DNA from: Solemya velum gill symbiont
GTDB lineage: Bacteria; Pseudomonadota; Gammaproteobacteria; Chromatiales; Chromatiaceae
Direction: 5' to 3'
DNA length: 64,000 nt
Assembly: GCF_000787395.1 (NCBI RefSeq)
Contig: NZ_JRAA01000003.1
Coordinates: 186,001-250,000 of the forward strand
In this document: one piece after another, positions 56,507 to 64,000 of the stretch
Layout of the letters: each line of letters opens with the position of its first letter
Position numbering within the stretch: position 1 is the first letter of the stretch
Position numbers and translations under genes: made by a program
Notes under the pieces: model-generated
What the model was told of the DNA's origin: nothing
Seen by the model: the letters and a program-made list of their open reading frames with translations, nothing else
Databases searched by the model: none

Positions 56507-58135
56507 TTAGTCATGCTCCGGCAAAGGGCAATATCCCTTTTTTTGCAGATTCTCCTGAATGTGACCGGCAAAACCGGCACCAGCCTCGGCGTAGATGTTG
56601 AACACACAGGTTGCACCGGCCTCGCTTAAGAGTAAATCCTCATCCGGATAGCGTGCTATAGCGGCAACCCTGCCTTCGAAGGCAGTCTCACGTAGCTGTG
56701 CCAGGGCATCAATGTTGGCTTCCAGGTTAGGTAGTGCCAGCATCACTAATTCGATGCCGTGATCCTTGTGGATATTATCCCAGAAGTCAGCATCACTGGG
56801 ATCACCACGCATTACGTTGCGCCTGGCCTCCTGGTGTCGTCGGACTCGCTCGGTATCGAAATCTACGCCCACGACGGTATCACCGTAGAGCTCACGCATC
56901 TTGTCATAAGCGCCAGTACCTACCCGGCCCATTCCGAAGATGGCAATCTTTGCGTTGAGGGTATCCAACTGCTGATCGTCGGGGAGGCGTTCCTTGCGCT
57001 GAAACTTAAGCCAGAAAAGCCGGTAGGAGCTGTAGATTGTGTCGTCCCGGCTACTGAGGCGTGCAGCAATGACGAACGATAGTGAAAGCGCAATTGCAAT
57101 GACGACAAGCCATTCCGCATCAATCCATCCATTGGACACGCCGATCGCTGCCACAATCAGGCCAAATTCACTGTAATTGCTGAGATTCAGAGTCGCCAGC
57201 AGAGAAGTTCGCGCACGCAGTTTGAAGCGGGTCATCAGCGCATAGAAGAGTACCGACTTGAAGAGCACGAAGGGCACCAGCAGAAGACCTATCATCAGGG
57301 CCTCCAGGGAGAGTTGCCCAGTCATACCGATCGAGAGGAAGAAGCCCACAAGGAACAAGTCTTTGAAGCCCAGCATGGTTTTCGACATCTCGGCGGCTTT
57401 CGGGTGAGTGGAAATCAACAAACCCATGATCAGTGCACCGAGGTCATCCTTCACACCACCGAGTTCGAACAGCTCCGCACCGCCCAAGGCGAGCACCAGG
57501 CCGTAGAGAATCAGCAACTCTCCGTGGCCGGTACGCTGTAACAACAGGTGGAACAGGGGACGCATTGGGATCAACAGGAACAGCAGTAACGCCCAGGGAG
57601 AAGGTAACTCGCCAGTGGATGCGGCCAGAAAGACCACTGCGGCCAGGTCCTGCATGACCAAGATGCCAATGGCAATACGGCCATGCAGGGCCTTCATCTC
57701 ACCCTTTTCTTCCAAGGCCTTGACCACAAACACGGTACTGGAAAAGCTCAGGGCGAACGCCAGCATCAGGGCCATCTTGAAATCCAGGCCGGTGAACAGG
57801 GGCAGGCCGACCAGGGCGAGAGAAAAGATTCCCATGCCAAAGATTGCGATCACCAGGCCAATATGGATGCTGGTGACTGCCCACACCTGGGGCCGTAGCA
57901 GCATTTTCAGGTTCAGCTTCAGGCCTACTGCAAACAACAACAGGGTTATACCCAGGTCGGCGAGTTTCTGCAGCATCTCACCGCTGGTGATGCCCAAATA
58001 GTTCAGCACGAAGCCGGTGGCAAGAAAGCCCACCAGGGGCGGCAGGCCGATCAGACGGGAGCCAAATCCCAGTACAAAGGCCAGGGAAATCCAGGCAACA
58101 TCACCTAGTGCTATAGCTACCCACTGAAAATCCAT
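56507..58135 (-). CDS. CPA2-type cation:proton antiporter with TrkA-N domain
   Basis: A 542-aa KefB/KefC-like membrane protein. About twelve spans in residues 1-380 (GLPPLVGFLATGFVLNYLG, ALSFSSTVFVVKAL) are followed by a Rossmann-type nucleotide-binding domain (IAIFGMGRVGTGAYDKM, GVDFD). Such systems move K+ or Na+ out against H+ and are often gated by nucleotides or glutathione. It is divergent from mqo. No ancillary KefF/G gene is seen. Confidence 0.92.
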   Translation of the reverse strand: MDFQWVAIALGDVAWISLAFVLGFGSRLIGLPPLVGFLATGFVLNYLGITSGEMLQKLADLGITLLLFAVGLKLNLKMLLRPQVWAVTSIHIGLVIAIFGMGIFSLALVGLPLFTGLDFKMALMLAFALSFSSTVFVVKALEEKGEMKALHGRIAIGILVMQDLAAVVFLAASTGELPSPWALLLFLLIPMRPLFHLLLQRTGHGELLILYGLVLALGGAELFELGGVKDDLGALIMGLLISTHPKAAEMSKTMLGFKDLFLVGFFLSIGMTGQLSLEALMIGLLLVPFVLFKSVLFYALMTRFKLRARTSLLATLNLSNYSEFGLIVAAIGVSNGWIDAEWLVVIAIALSLSFVIAARLSSRDDTIYSSYRLFWLKFQRKERLPDDQQLDTLNAKIAIFGMGRVGTGAYDKMRELYGDTVVGVDFDTERVRRHQEARRNVMRGDPSDADFWDNIHKDHGIELVMLALPNLEANIDALAQLRETAFEGRVAAIARYPDEDLLLSEAGATCVFNIYAEAGAGFAGHIQENLQKKGYCPLPEHD

Positions 58136-58443
58136 AGACTGAATACCCCGGTTGGCTGTCCGCCCGTCTCACCCACTGTTTTGAATATTGTAAGCGAATA
58201 ACGACAGAGGAAGGAATTTCAATAACCAGGGGTAGCAGATCACTTTTTTATCCGCTTCCGGACGAAAGCGCTCCTTCGTGGATGTGTGATGAACCGGGAT
58301 TACTAAACAATCGAGATCAACCTAAACAGGCAGTCTGGCATCGAGATTATGGCTGAAAATCGGTAAGCATCTGAATATAAGCAAAAAAATCGACACTTTA
58401 GTCCGAAAAATTCGAATAAACCCGATAATTTCTCATATTTTTA
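58136..58443. other. Intergenic region, antiporter/mqo divergence
   Basis: About 310 bases between divergent genes. No frame or stable hairpin is evident. The AT-rich right half leads into the mqo promoter. Confidence 0.4.
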
Positions 58444-58471
58444 TTGCAGTGCAACATATGTACTCTACAAT
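58444..58471 (+). promoter_or_regulatory. Sigma-70-type promoter of mqo
   Basis: TTGCAG, 16-base spacer, TACAAT, 34 bases upstream of the ATG at 58505, which has GGAGG. Confidence 0.6.
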
Positions 58472-58504
58472 ATACCCGATTCTGATTGATCTGGAGGCAG
58501 CCGT

Positions 58505-60031
58505 ATGACGATGCATAAAACAGATGTTCTGTTGATTGGTGGCGGTATCATGAGCAAGACACTGGCAATGCTGGTGACGCAGCTTGATCCCTCTCGCCAT
58601 GTCACCCTGGTTGAGCAAGCGGCAAAGCTGGGCACAGAGAGTACACATGCCTGGAATAATGCAGGCACAGGACATGCTGGTTACTGCGAACTTAATTACA
58701 CCCCGCAGCAAAGTAATGGTGAAATCGAGATCGAAAGAGCCTTGGGGATAAACGCCCGTTTTGAGGAGTCCCTGCAATTCTGGAGCGGTTTGGTTCATAA
58801 AGGTGCACTGTCGGAACCTACCGACTTTATCAATCCAGTACCGCATATGAGCTGGGTTCAGGGCAAGGAAAACGTCAATTACCTGAAGAGTCGTCAAAAA
58901 GCATTAGTGATGCATCCCCTGTTCGAAGAGATGGAATATGCGGATGATCCTGCCTCACTCAACGAATGGCTGCCACTGATGATGGCTGGGCGTGATATGG
59001 AACAGCCGATGGCCGCAACGCGTGTGGCACACGGAACAGATATCAACTTCGGCGAATTAACTCGTGCGATGGGGGAGCATTTGTCACATGAGGACTCAGT
59101 TGACTATTGGCTTTCAACATGGGTTTCCGATTTAAAAAAGGTTGGCGATCGTTGGCATGTGACAACCAAGCACGCGCTTGCAGGTACGCGAACCATCGAG
59201 GCGCGTTTTGTATTTGTTGGCGCTGGTGGATGTGCTTTGCCTCTACTGCAAAAGGCAGGCGTGGAAGAGGTTCGGGGTTATGGCGGTTTTCCTGTTTCAG
59301 GCATCTGGCTTGCCAGTGAAAACATGAAAGCAGCAGCGACACATAATGCCAAGGTTTATGGCATGCCACCTGTTGGTGCACCTCCAATGTCTGTACCACA
59401 TCTCGATACCCGCGTGATCGATGGGCGGCCCGCGTTACTCTTCGGCCCCTTTGCAGGTTTCACCACGCGCTTTCTGAAGAAGAGCAGTCTTTTTGACTTG
59501 ATCAATTCGATTCGATCTCACAATCTCAAACCCATGTTGGAAGTTGCAAGAGAACATTGGGCGTTAACGCGTTATCTCATCAAAGAGGCCATGAGCTCCG
59601 GCGACCAGCGGGTCGAACAGCTGCGTGACTTTCTCCCTTCGGTGCAGCCCGGTGAATGGCATCTTCGCCGCGCGGGCCAGCGAGTGCAGATCATCAAGCT
59701 GGATAAGAAGGGGCGTGGCAAGTTGCAGTTTGGTACCGAGGTAATCAAGACAGCTGATCGCTCTCTGGCGGGCTTGCTGGGCGCCTCCCCCGGAGCTTCA
59801 GTCAGTGTGTCTGCCATGTTGGAAGTTATAGAAAACTGCTTGCCTGACCTGGTTGAAGGTGAGGCAAGGCAGCGCCTGGAGACTTTGATCCCTTCCTATG
59901 GTCACTCTCTGGATGATGATCTCGACCTGGTTCATTCTGTACGACGATATACCCTGGAAACCCTGGCTCTGGATGATAGAAAACTCGCAGAAGATCCGGA
60001 GCAGGAAGAGTTGTTGCAAACAGGTACTTGA
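58505..60031 (+). CDS. mqo: Malate:quinone oxidoreductase
   Basis: A 508-aa membrane-associated FAD enzyme oxidising malate to oxaloacetate with quinone reduction, an alternative to NAD malate dehydrogenase in the TCA cycle. The N-terminal FAD fold has VLLIGGGIMSKTLAML and the family motif TESTHAWNNAGTGHAGYCELNYTP. Later stretches GVEEVRGYGGFPVSG and PSVQPGEWHLRRAGQRVQIIK are also typical. The start has GGAGG. The gene ends 31 bases before a terminator shared with the former ssrA gene. Confidence 0.96.
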   Translation: MTMHKTDVLLIGGGIMSKTLAMLVTQLDPSRHVTLVEQAAKLGTESTHAWNNAGTGHAGYCELNYTPQQSNGEIEIERALGINARFEESLQFWSGLVHKGALSEPTDFINPVPHMSWVQGKENVNYLKSRQKALVMHPLFEEMEYADDPASLNEWLPLMMAGRDMEQPMAATRVAHGTDINFGELTRAMGEHLSHEDSVDYWLSTWVSDLKKVGDRWHVTTKHALAGTRTIEARFVFVGAGGCALPLLQKAGVEEVRGYGGFPVSGIWLASENMKAAATHNAKVYGMPPVGAPPMSVPHLDTRVIDGRPALLFGPFAGFTTRFLKKSSLFDLINSIRSHNLKPMLEVAREHWALTRYLIKEAMSSGDQRVEQLRDFLPSVQPGEWHLRRAGQRVQIIKLDKKGRGKLQFGTEVIKTADRSLAGLLGASPGASVSVSAMLEVIENCLPDLVEGEARQRLETLIPSYGHSLDDDLDLVHSVRRYTLETLALDDRKLAEDPEQEELLQTGT

Positions 60032-60062
60032 ACCGGTTCGGGAGAGAAGCCCGGCAGAATAC

Positions 60063-60090
60063 AAAAAGGCCACCCGAAGGTGGCCTTTTA
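60063..60090. terminator. Bidirectional terminator
   Basis: AAGGCCACC, CGAA loop, GGTGGCCTT with A-tract and T-tract on both sides. It ends mqo on the plus strand and, on the minus strand, lies directly behind the CCA end of the ssrA fragment, as a native ssrA terminator would. Confidence 0.85.
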
Positions 60091-60098
60091 CATTTCAT

Positions 60099-60130
60099 TG
60101 GTGGAGGCGGCGGGAATCGAACCCGTTTCC
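60099..60130 (-). ncRNA. tmRNA (ssrA) 3'-end fragment, probable attachment-site remnant
   Basis: On the minus strand the sequence reads a T-arm and acceptor end (GGGTTCGATTCCCGC then CGCCTCCACCA) with a T positioned to form the G3-U70 pair diagnostic of tmRNA/tRNA-Ala. The homology stops about 30 bases in; no tmRNA tag or 5' half is found in the following 400 bases. It therefore looks like the duplicated 3' end left by an integrase that targets ssrA. No complete RNA is claimed. Confidence 0.65.
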
Positions 60131-60611
60131 TATTCCTCTCCCAAATGCTTGATTTACTTAGGTGGAGTCAAGCTTCTTGTGTCGATTTGTACTGTATTTG
60201 TACCAAAGTTTTGTACCGAAAGGAAGTCATAGACATTCCAGATGGCTTAGGCCATGTGTAAAAGGATTCTTACAAGCCTTCCCTATCCGGGGGCAAAGGA
60301 GGGACTTGACGATTATCAGAGGGAACCTGCAACAGTCGCTCCATAAGAAACAAAAGGGACTTTAATGGGAATTCATCAGTATGTCGGTTTTCGGCTAGTA
60401 GCGGGCTATCAAGGTACTGCCTGTGAACGACTGCTACTCGACTATAGCAGTCGGTGAGATTTGTAAATTACAGGGGCGTGACCAGCTCTCCACTTGTAGA
60501 AATGTGCATCAATAAATTACCGCAAGAACGTGGAAAATGTTTTCAATTTTCTTCAATAAAAAAGGGGAGCCGAAGCCCCCCCCCTGAATGATCCAATGAG
60601 TATTAGTCGAA
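60131..60611. other. Gene-poor stretch beyond the ssrA fragment
   Basis: About 480 bases without a credible gene. It holds repeated TTTGTACC-type words (60186-60218), like those beside integrase attachment sites, and a perfect 9-bp inverted repeat at 60428-60453 (CGACTGCTA / TAGCAGTCG, 8-base loop) that resembles dispersed intergenic repeats. No integrase gene remains in view. Confidence 0.45.
60557..60580 (-). terminator. Terminator after the third porin (minus strand)
   Basis: A G-rich/C-rich hairpin around GCTTCGGC followed by TTTTTTATT on the minus strand, 31 bases past the porin stop. Confidence 0.8.
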
Positions 60612-61580
60612 TTAGAATTTGTGGATCATACCGACAGACAAAGCACTGTCATCGTCTTCACTATCAGCATATGCAACATATGCCATTGAGCGTTTGCTCA
60701 GCGCGTGCTCTACGCCAATTCCCCAGACCCAGTCGGAGTACCTATCCAGATCATCACCACATTTAACAACAAAGTTGTTGTTTCCTGCCCTGTATGAGCC
60801 GGCAACGAGAAGTGCTTTATGATCGCCGCCGTCGTCCATTCCACTATCTTCATTGTAGGTTACAGCAAGAGTCATGTTGTTCATGGTGTAGCTTGCGCCT
60901 ACGAGCCATGAATCATCATCACCGTCTTCGTTTGACTCATAGGCCATGGCGAGCTTGAGGCCATTATTTGCATACATGGCAGCAAGAGAGACTGCATCAG
61001 CGAGGCCGTCGCCACCAGGGCCGCCAGAGTTGGCGCCAGGTACAATTGCACCGGCAATAGTCAGTCCGTTCATGTTGGGAGAAATATATGCAATTGCGCC
61101 ACTGTATAGGTCGCCGTGCCAGAATTCAATATCATCAAGATTACTACCGTTGTGCATACTGTCTCCCATCCTTATGAAATCGAGGATGGTATCGCCCATC
61201 ATCTCAATGCCGGTAGAGTAGTATGCCATCTTGTATGGTGAGTCGTGACGACCGTAAAGGAAAGTACCCCAGTCACCGGCCAGGCCGATGTAGGCGTTAC
61301 GACCAGAACCCCATGCGCTGCCGTCAGCGAAGTCATAAGTGGTTTCAGCTTTCCAGATGACGCTCAGGCCGTTACCGAGATCCTCGGTGCCCTTAAAGCC
61401 GATCCGTGAAGCGTTTGACTTGACTGCCCATACGGCATCCTGAATCACTCCCCATTCGTCCTGAAAGCCATTGTATTTCTCGATCGCTACGTGGACCTGG
61501 CCGTAAATGGTAACGTTCGCGCTTGCTGCAGGCGCTGCAACCAGAGTTGCGATCGCTGCTGCGAGAATTGCTTTTTTCAT
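60612..61580 (-). CDS. Gram-negative porin (322 aa)
   Basis: A third outer-membrane porin, 322 aa from ATG 61580 (GAGGGG upstream). Signal MKKAILAAAIATLVAAPAA..SA, mature start NVTIYGQV, end ALSVGMIHKF. It is close to the porin at 52301, sharing long blocks, so the two are recent paralogues. One cysteine (VVKCGDD) is unusual in a porin strand. It lies on the island side of the ssrA fragment and has its own terminator. Confidence 0.94.
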   Translation of the reverse strand: MKKAILAAAIATLVAAPAASANVTIYGQVHVAIEKYNGFQDEWGVIQDAVWAVKSNASRIGFKGTEDLGNGLSVIWKAETTYDFADGSAWGSGRNAYIGLAGDWGTFLYGRHDSPYKMAYYSTGIEMMGDTILDFIRMGDSMHNGSNLDDIEFWHGDLYSGAIAYISPNMNGLTIAGAIVPGANSGGPGGDGLADAVSLAAMYANNGLKLAMAYESNEDGDDDSWLVGASYTMNNMTLAVTYNEDSGMDDGGDHKALLVAGSYRAGNNNFVVKCGDDLDRYSDWVWGIGVEHALSKRSMAYVAYADSEDDDSALSVGMIHKF

Positions 61581-62004
61581 GATACTGAATCCCCTCAATT
61601 GTTATAAAACTGCCATTCCCTAGCAATAGAAATACCATTTACTCAGTCACATTTAACCTTTGACAGGGCTTATGGTCAAGAAATATATGCTTTTTATCGA
61701 CAGTAGCTAGGAGCTGTTGTATTTATGCAACCATGTGCTGCGCAAGATCAGCTATTTCAGAGGGCAGACGTGATAGTGCCGTATTCTGCTGAATGACCAC
61801 TTTCGACCCAAAGCGGACGTTCAGAATTGTAGAGTTTGACCCTAATTCCAGTTTTTTACCAGAGTGTAAACAAATGTCTACACCTACACTATTTCCTTCT
61901 GGAATCGGTATGAACTCCCTGATATTTCTAAATACCCTATTACATACAAGGACTGCATATTAGACAGCATCAATAATTGGTCTATATTGTTTCTCTTGTC
62001 CAAA
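61581..62004. other. Intergenic repeat-like region
   Basis: About 420 bases. Around 61793-61826 the words GACCACTTTCGACCC and AAAGCGGACGTTC resemble a partly palindromic dispersed repeat seen in gammaproteobacteria, followed by GAGTTTGACCCTAATT. A related GAGTCTGACCCC word lies at 56019. No gene is visible. Confidence 0.4.
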
Positions 62005-63936
62005 ATGACAATAATCATAATGACACTTGCATTTCAGCCGCATCAGAATCTTCGTCGCCTTTTTTTATGGGACATTAGCACCCGCGCCCTTTCTATAGCC
62101 CTGTTCACAATTATTACAGTCTGGATTTTTTACTACGCGGGAATAAATAAACAAAAGCATCAGCTGGCTGATGTGGTCAAGGGCCAATCAGCGCTAATCA
62201 GAGCTATGGCATCACATGCTGAGCATCATTACTTAACTATTAACAAAGCAAATATCTTGGATCAGTTACGTGATGCTCAAGAGAGTTTTCCAGGGATAGG
62301 TGAAACAGGAGAAATCTCTCTCGCTCATATAGTTGATGAGAAGATCACCTTCCTTTTACATCACCGTAACCAACACGATAATGACACCGATCCTACTCGA
62401 GTACCCATGGACGGCAAATTGGCTGAGCCTATGCGTCGCGCTCTTCAAGGAAAGAAAGGGGTATTAGAGGGTGTTGACTATCGGGGGAAGAGAGTATTTG
62501 CTGCTTACTATCCATTACCTGACTTGGGGTGGGGCATAGTAGCCAAGATCGATTTTTCAGAAGTCAGCACCCCTTATTTCACAGTTGGTGGGATTGTTGG
62601 TCTACTCGCCTTTCTGGTTGTAATTATCAGTGCCTATTCAGCAAATAAATCGTTGTTGGTGGTTCGCGACCAGTTGAATGAGATTAATTCACAGCTGAAC
62701 CTAGCTACAGAAGCAGGAAATATTGCTATTTGGATATGGAATATACCCACGAACAAATTGAATTGGAATGACCTCCATTATGATCTCTATGGAATTCCAC
62801 ATGACAGAAAAGTGACTTATGAGACTTGGAGGTCTGCAGTCCATCCTGATGACATTCTTGTGGCTGAGAGGCATTTGCAAGAGGCTCTGGAAAACCAGAA
62901 CAAATTTAGTATGGAGTTCCGCATAGTGCTACCAGATGGAGGGGTTCGCCATGTAAAGGCAGCTGGCATAGTAGAGCGCAATAAATTAAATCAGCCGGTA
63001 CGCATGGTCGGTGTCAACTGGGACATTAGCGAAATGAAGAGGACTGAGAAGATTCTTGGTCAGCACGCTGTTGTTTTCGAGTCGGTAAAAGAGGCCGTTG
63101 TTATTACGGATGTTAATCGAAGAATTCAGGAAGTTAACCAAGCATTCACCGACATGACTGGTTACTCGGCACAAGAAGCTATCGGGGGGTCTCCGCGCAT
63201 CATTCGCTCAGGACAACATGATGATGCATTTTATGACAACTTGTATCAGACATTGGAGGAGGAAGGACAGTGGCGGGGAGAAATCTGGAATCGGCACAAG
63301 AACGGAGAAATCTTTCCAGTCTGGGAGAGCATCACTGCTGTGAAAAATGGGAAAGGTGAACTTACACAGTACATCGCCATTTTTTCCGATATTTCGGAGA
63401 AAGTTCACGCAGAGGAACGTACCCGCCACCTCGCCAATCATGACGCACTAACTGATTTACCTAATCGGCTGTTATTTTCTGAACTTTGCGAGCGTGCTTT
63501 GGAACATGCAAAGCGGGAAAAGAATATCATGGCGGTAATGTATCTTGACCTCGATCAATTCAAGCCTGTAAACGATAAATTTGGACATTCAGTGGGCGAT
63601 GAAATGTTGCAGTCGATTTCGTCACGATTAAAAGAAAACATCCGGGAATCAGACACGATTGCAAGGTTAGGTGGTGATGAATTCTCTGTGATTCTTGAAA
63701 AAATAACCCACCCCAAAGATGCCGTAAAGGTAGCTTCTAACATCATTGAAAGTCTGGGCAGGCCATTTGAGATTAAGGGGAACACCCTCAATATCGGTGT
63801 GAGTATCGGAATCAGCATATACCCAGAGGATGGAGAAAATATGACAAGTCTTGTTAAAAATGCAGATGAGGCCATGTATCGTGCAAAACAACGAGGGCGG
63901 AACTGTTACGAATTCTATTCCGAGAGGGAACTCTGA
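62005..63936 (+). CDS. Membrane sensor diguanylate cyclase (Cache-PAS-PAS-GGDEF)
   Basis: About 643 aa from ATG 62005; a TTG at 61987 or ATG at 62020 is possible and no good ribosome-binding site decides. An N-terminal span (ALFTIITVWIFYYAG) and a second near SVGGIVGLLAFLVVII-type sequence flank a periplasmic Cache-like domain (PMDGKLAEPMRRALQGKKG). Two PAS domains precede a GGDEF domain with the intact active site LGGDEFSVIL and an RxxD inhibitory site (RESD) exactly five residues before it. No EAL domain, so it should make c-di-GMP with product inhibition. Confidence 0.93.
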   Translation: MTIIIMTLAFQPHQNLRRLFLWDISTRALSIALFTIITVWIFYYAGINKQKHQLADVVKGQSALIRAMASHAEHHYLTINKANILDQLRDAQESFPGIGETGEISLAHIVDEKITFLLHHRNQHDNDTDPTRVPMDGKLAEPMRRALQGKKGVLEGVDYRGKRVFAAYYPLPDLGWGIVAKIDFSEVSTPYFTVGGIVGLLAFLVVIISAYSANKSLLVVRDQLNEINSQLNLATEAGNIAIWIWNIPTNKLNWNDLHYDLYGIPHDRKVTYETWRSAVHPDDILVAERHLQEALENQNKFSMEFRIVLPDGGVRHVKAAGIVERNKLNQPVRMVGVNWDISEMKRTEKILGQHAVVFESVKEAVVITDVNRRIQEVNQAFTDMTGYSAQEAIGGSPRIIRSGQHDDAFYDNLYQTLEEEGQWRGEIWNRHKNGEIFPVWESITAVKNGKGELTQYIAIFSDISEKVHAEERTRHLANHDALTDLPNRLLFSELCERALEHAKREKNIMAVMYLDLDQFKPVNDKFGHSVGDEMLQSISSRLKENIRESDTIARLGGDEFSVILEKITHPKDAVKVASNIIESLGRPFEIKGNTLNIGVSIGISIYPEDGENMTSLVKNADEAMYRAKQRGRNCYEFYSEREL

Positions 63937-64000
63937 GCTAGATGGTTAACGATCATCCATCTTGAGAGATTAAACGCTGAAATCCTTGAGATAACTCCAG

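Noticed and set aside
58433-58897. 154-aa leftward frame over the mqo start
   Set aside because: It covers the conserved FAD-binding start and the promoter of mqo on the other strand.
60028-60261. 77-aa frame with a GGGGGNRTRF stretch
   Set aside because: This stretch is the well-known translation artefact of a tRNA/tmRNA 3' end, not a protein.
60099-60480. Complete tmRNA gene
   Set aside because: Only the last 30 or so bases match; there is no tag-peptide frame and no matching 5' acceptor strand in the next 400 bases.

Overview
The window reads as chromosome from a hydrogen-oxidising gammaproteobacterium of about 50% GC. The group 1e-type (Isp-type) membrane hydrogenase, the Gram-negative porins, the malate:quinone oxidoreductase, the NarX-type sensor and the c-di-GMP proteins all fit a facultatively anaerobic, probably sulfur-oxidising lineage related to Chromatiales. 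That lineage is an inference from gene content only; there is no rRNA or complete tRNA here.

Layout. 1-4.25 kb: 3' part of a pentapeptide-repeat protein, then an RND efflux permease without a visible partner. 4.3-16.9 kb: hydrogenase island. The maturation operon hypC-A-B-D-F-E runs leftward. The structural operon runs rightward: maturation protease, HupH-like protein, small subunit, Isp1, Isp2, a 152-aa unknown, large subunit, and a 56-aa His-rich membrane peptide. The two operons diverge from a spacer holding a perfect FNR-type box. 17.1-26.3 kb: porin, large autotransporter, TIGR03032-type protein, orphan NarX-like kinase. 26.3-30.7 kb: leftward glycan cassette (GT4, GT2, DUF2264, GT11). 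30.8-41.1 kb: TPR protein, small secreted protein, an NrtABD-type ABC transporter behind a sigma-54 promoter with an upstream NtrC-like site, a potassium channel, a large secreted protein with a carbohydrate-binding-like end, and small conserved genes.

41.4-48.4 kb: a BvgS-like hybrid kinase broken by three frameshifts and by an IS30-family element, followed by an intact HD-GYP response regulator. 48.6-54.6 kb: P-type ATPase, small secreted protein, second porin, ATP-grasp protein. 54.6-58.1 kb leftward: a heme-oxygenase-like (HDO) diiron candidate convergent with the ATP-grasp gene, DUF302, a Pro-rich secreted protein and a CPA2 antiporter. 58.5-60.0 kb: mqo. At 60.1 kb lie a terminator and a short tmRNA (ssrA) 3'-end fragment, which looks like an integration scar; beyond it are a third porin and a GGDEF protein.

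How the genes work together. Hyp proteins build and insert the NiFe(CN)2CO centre, the HupD-type protease trims the large subunit, and Isp1/Isp2 carry electrons from periplasmic H2 oxidation into the membrane or to a cytoplasmic thiol-disulfide-type partner. The FNR box suggests low-oxygen control. The NarX-like sensor and the nitrogen-regulated Nrt transporter point to nitrate use. Several c-di-GMP and two-component proteins, an autotransporter and a glycan cassette suggest a surface-remodelling lifestyle. The least understood items are the two small genes embedded in the hydrogenase operon, the ATP-grasp/HDO convergent pair, and the ssrA-fragment boundary.
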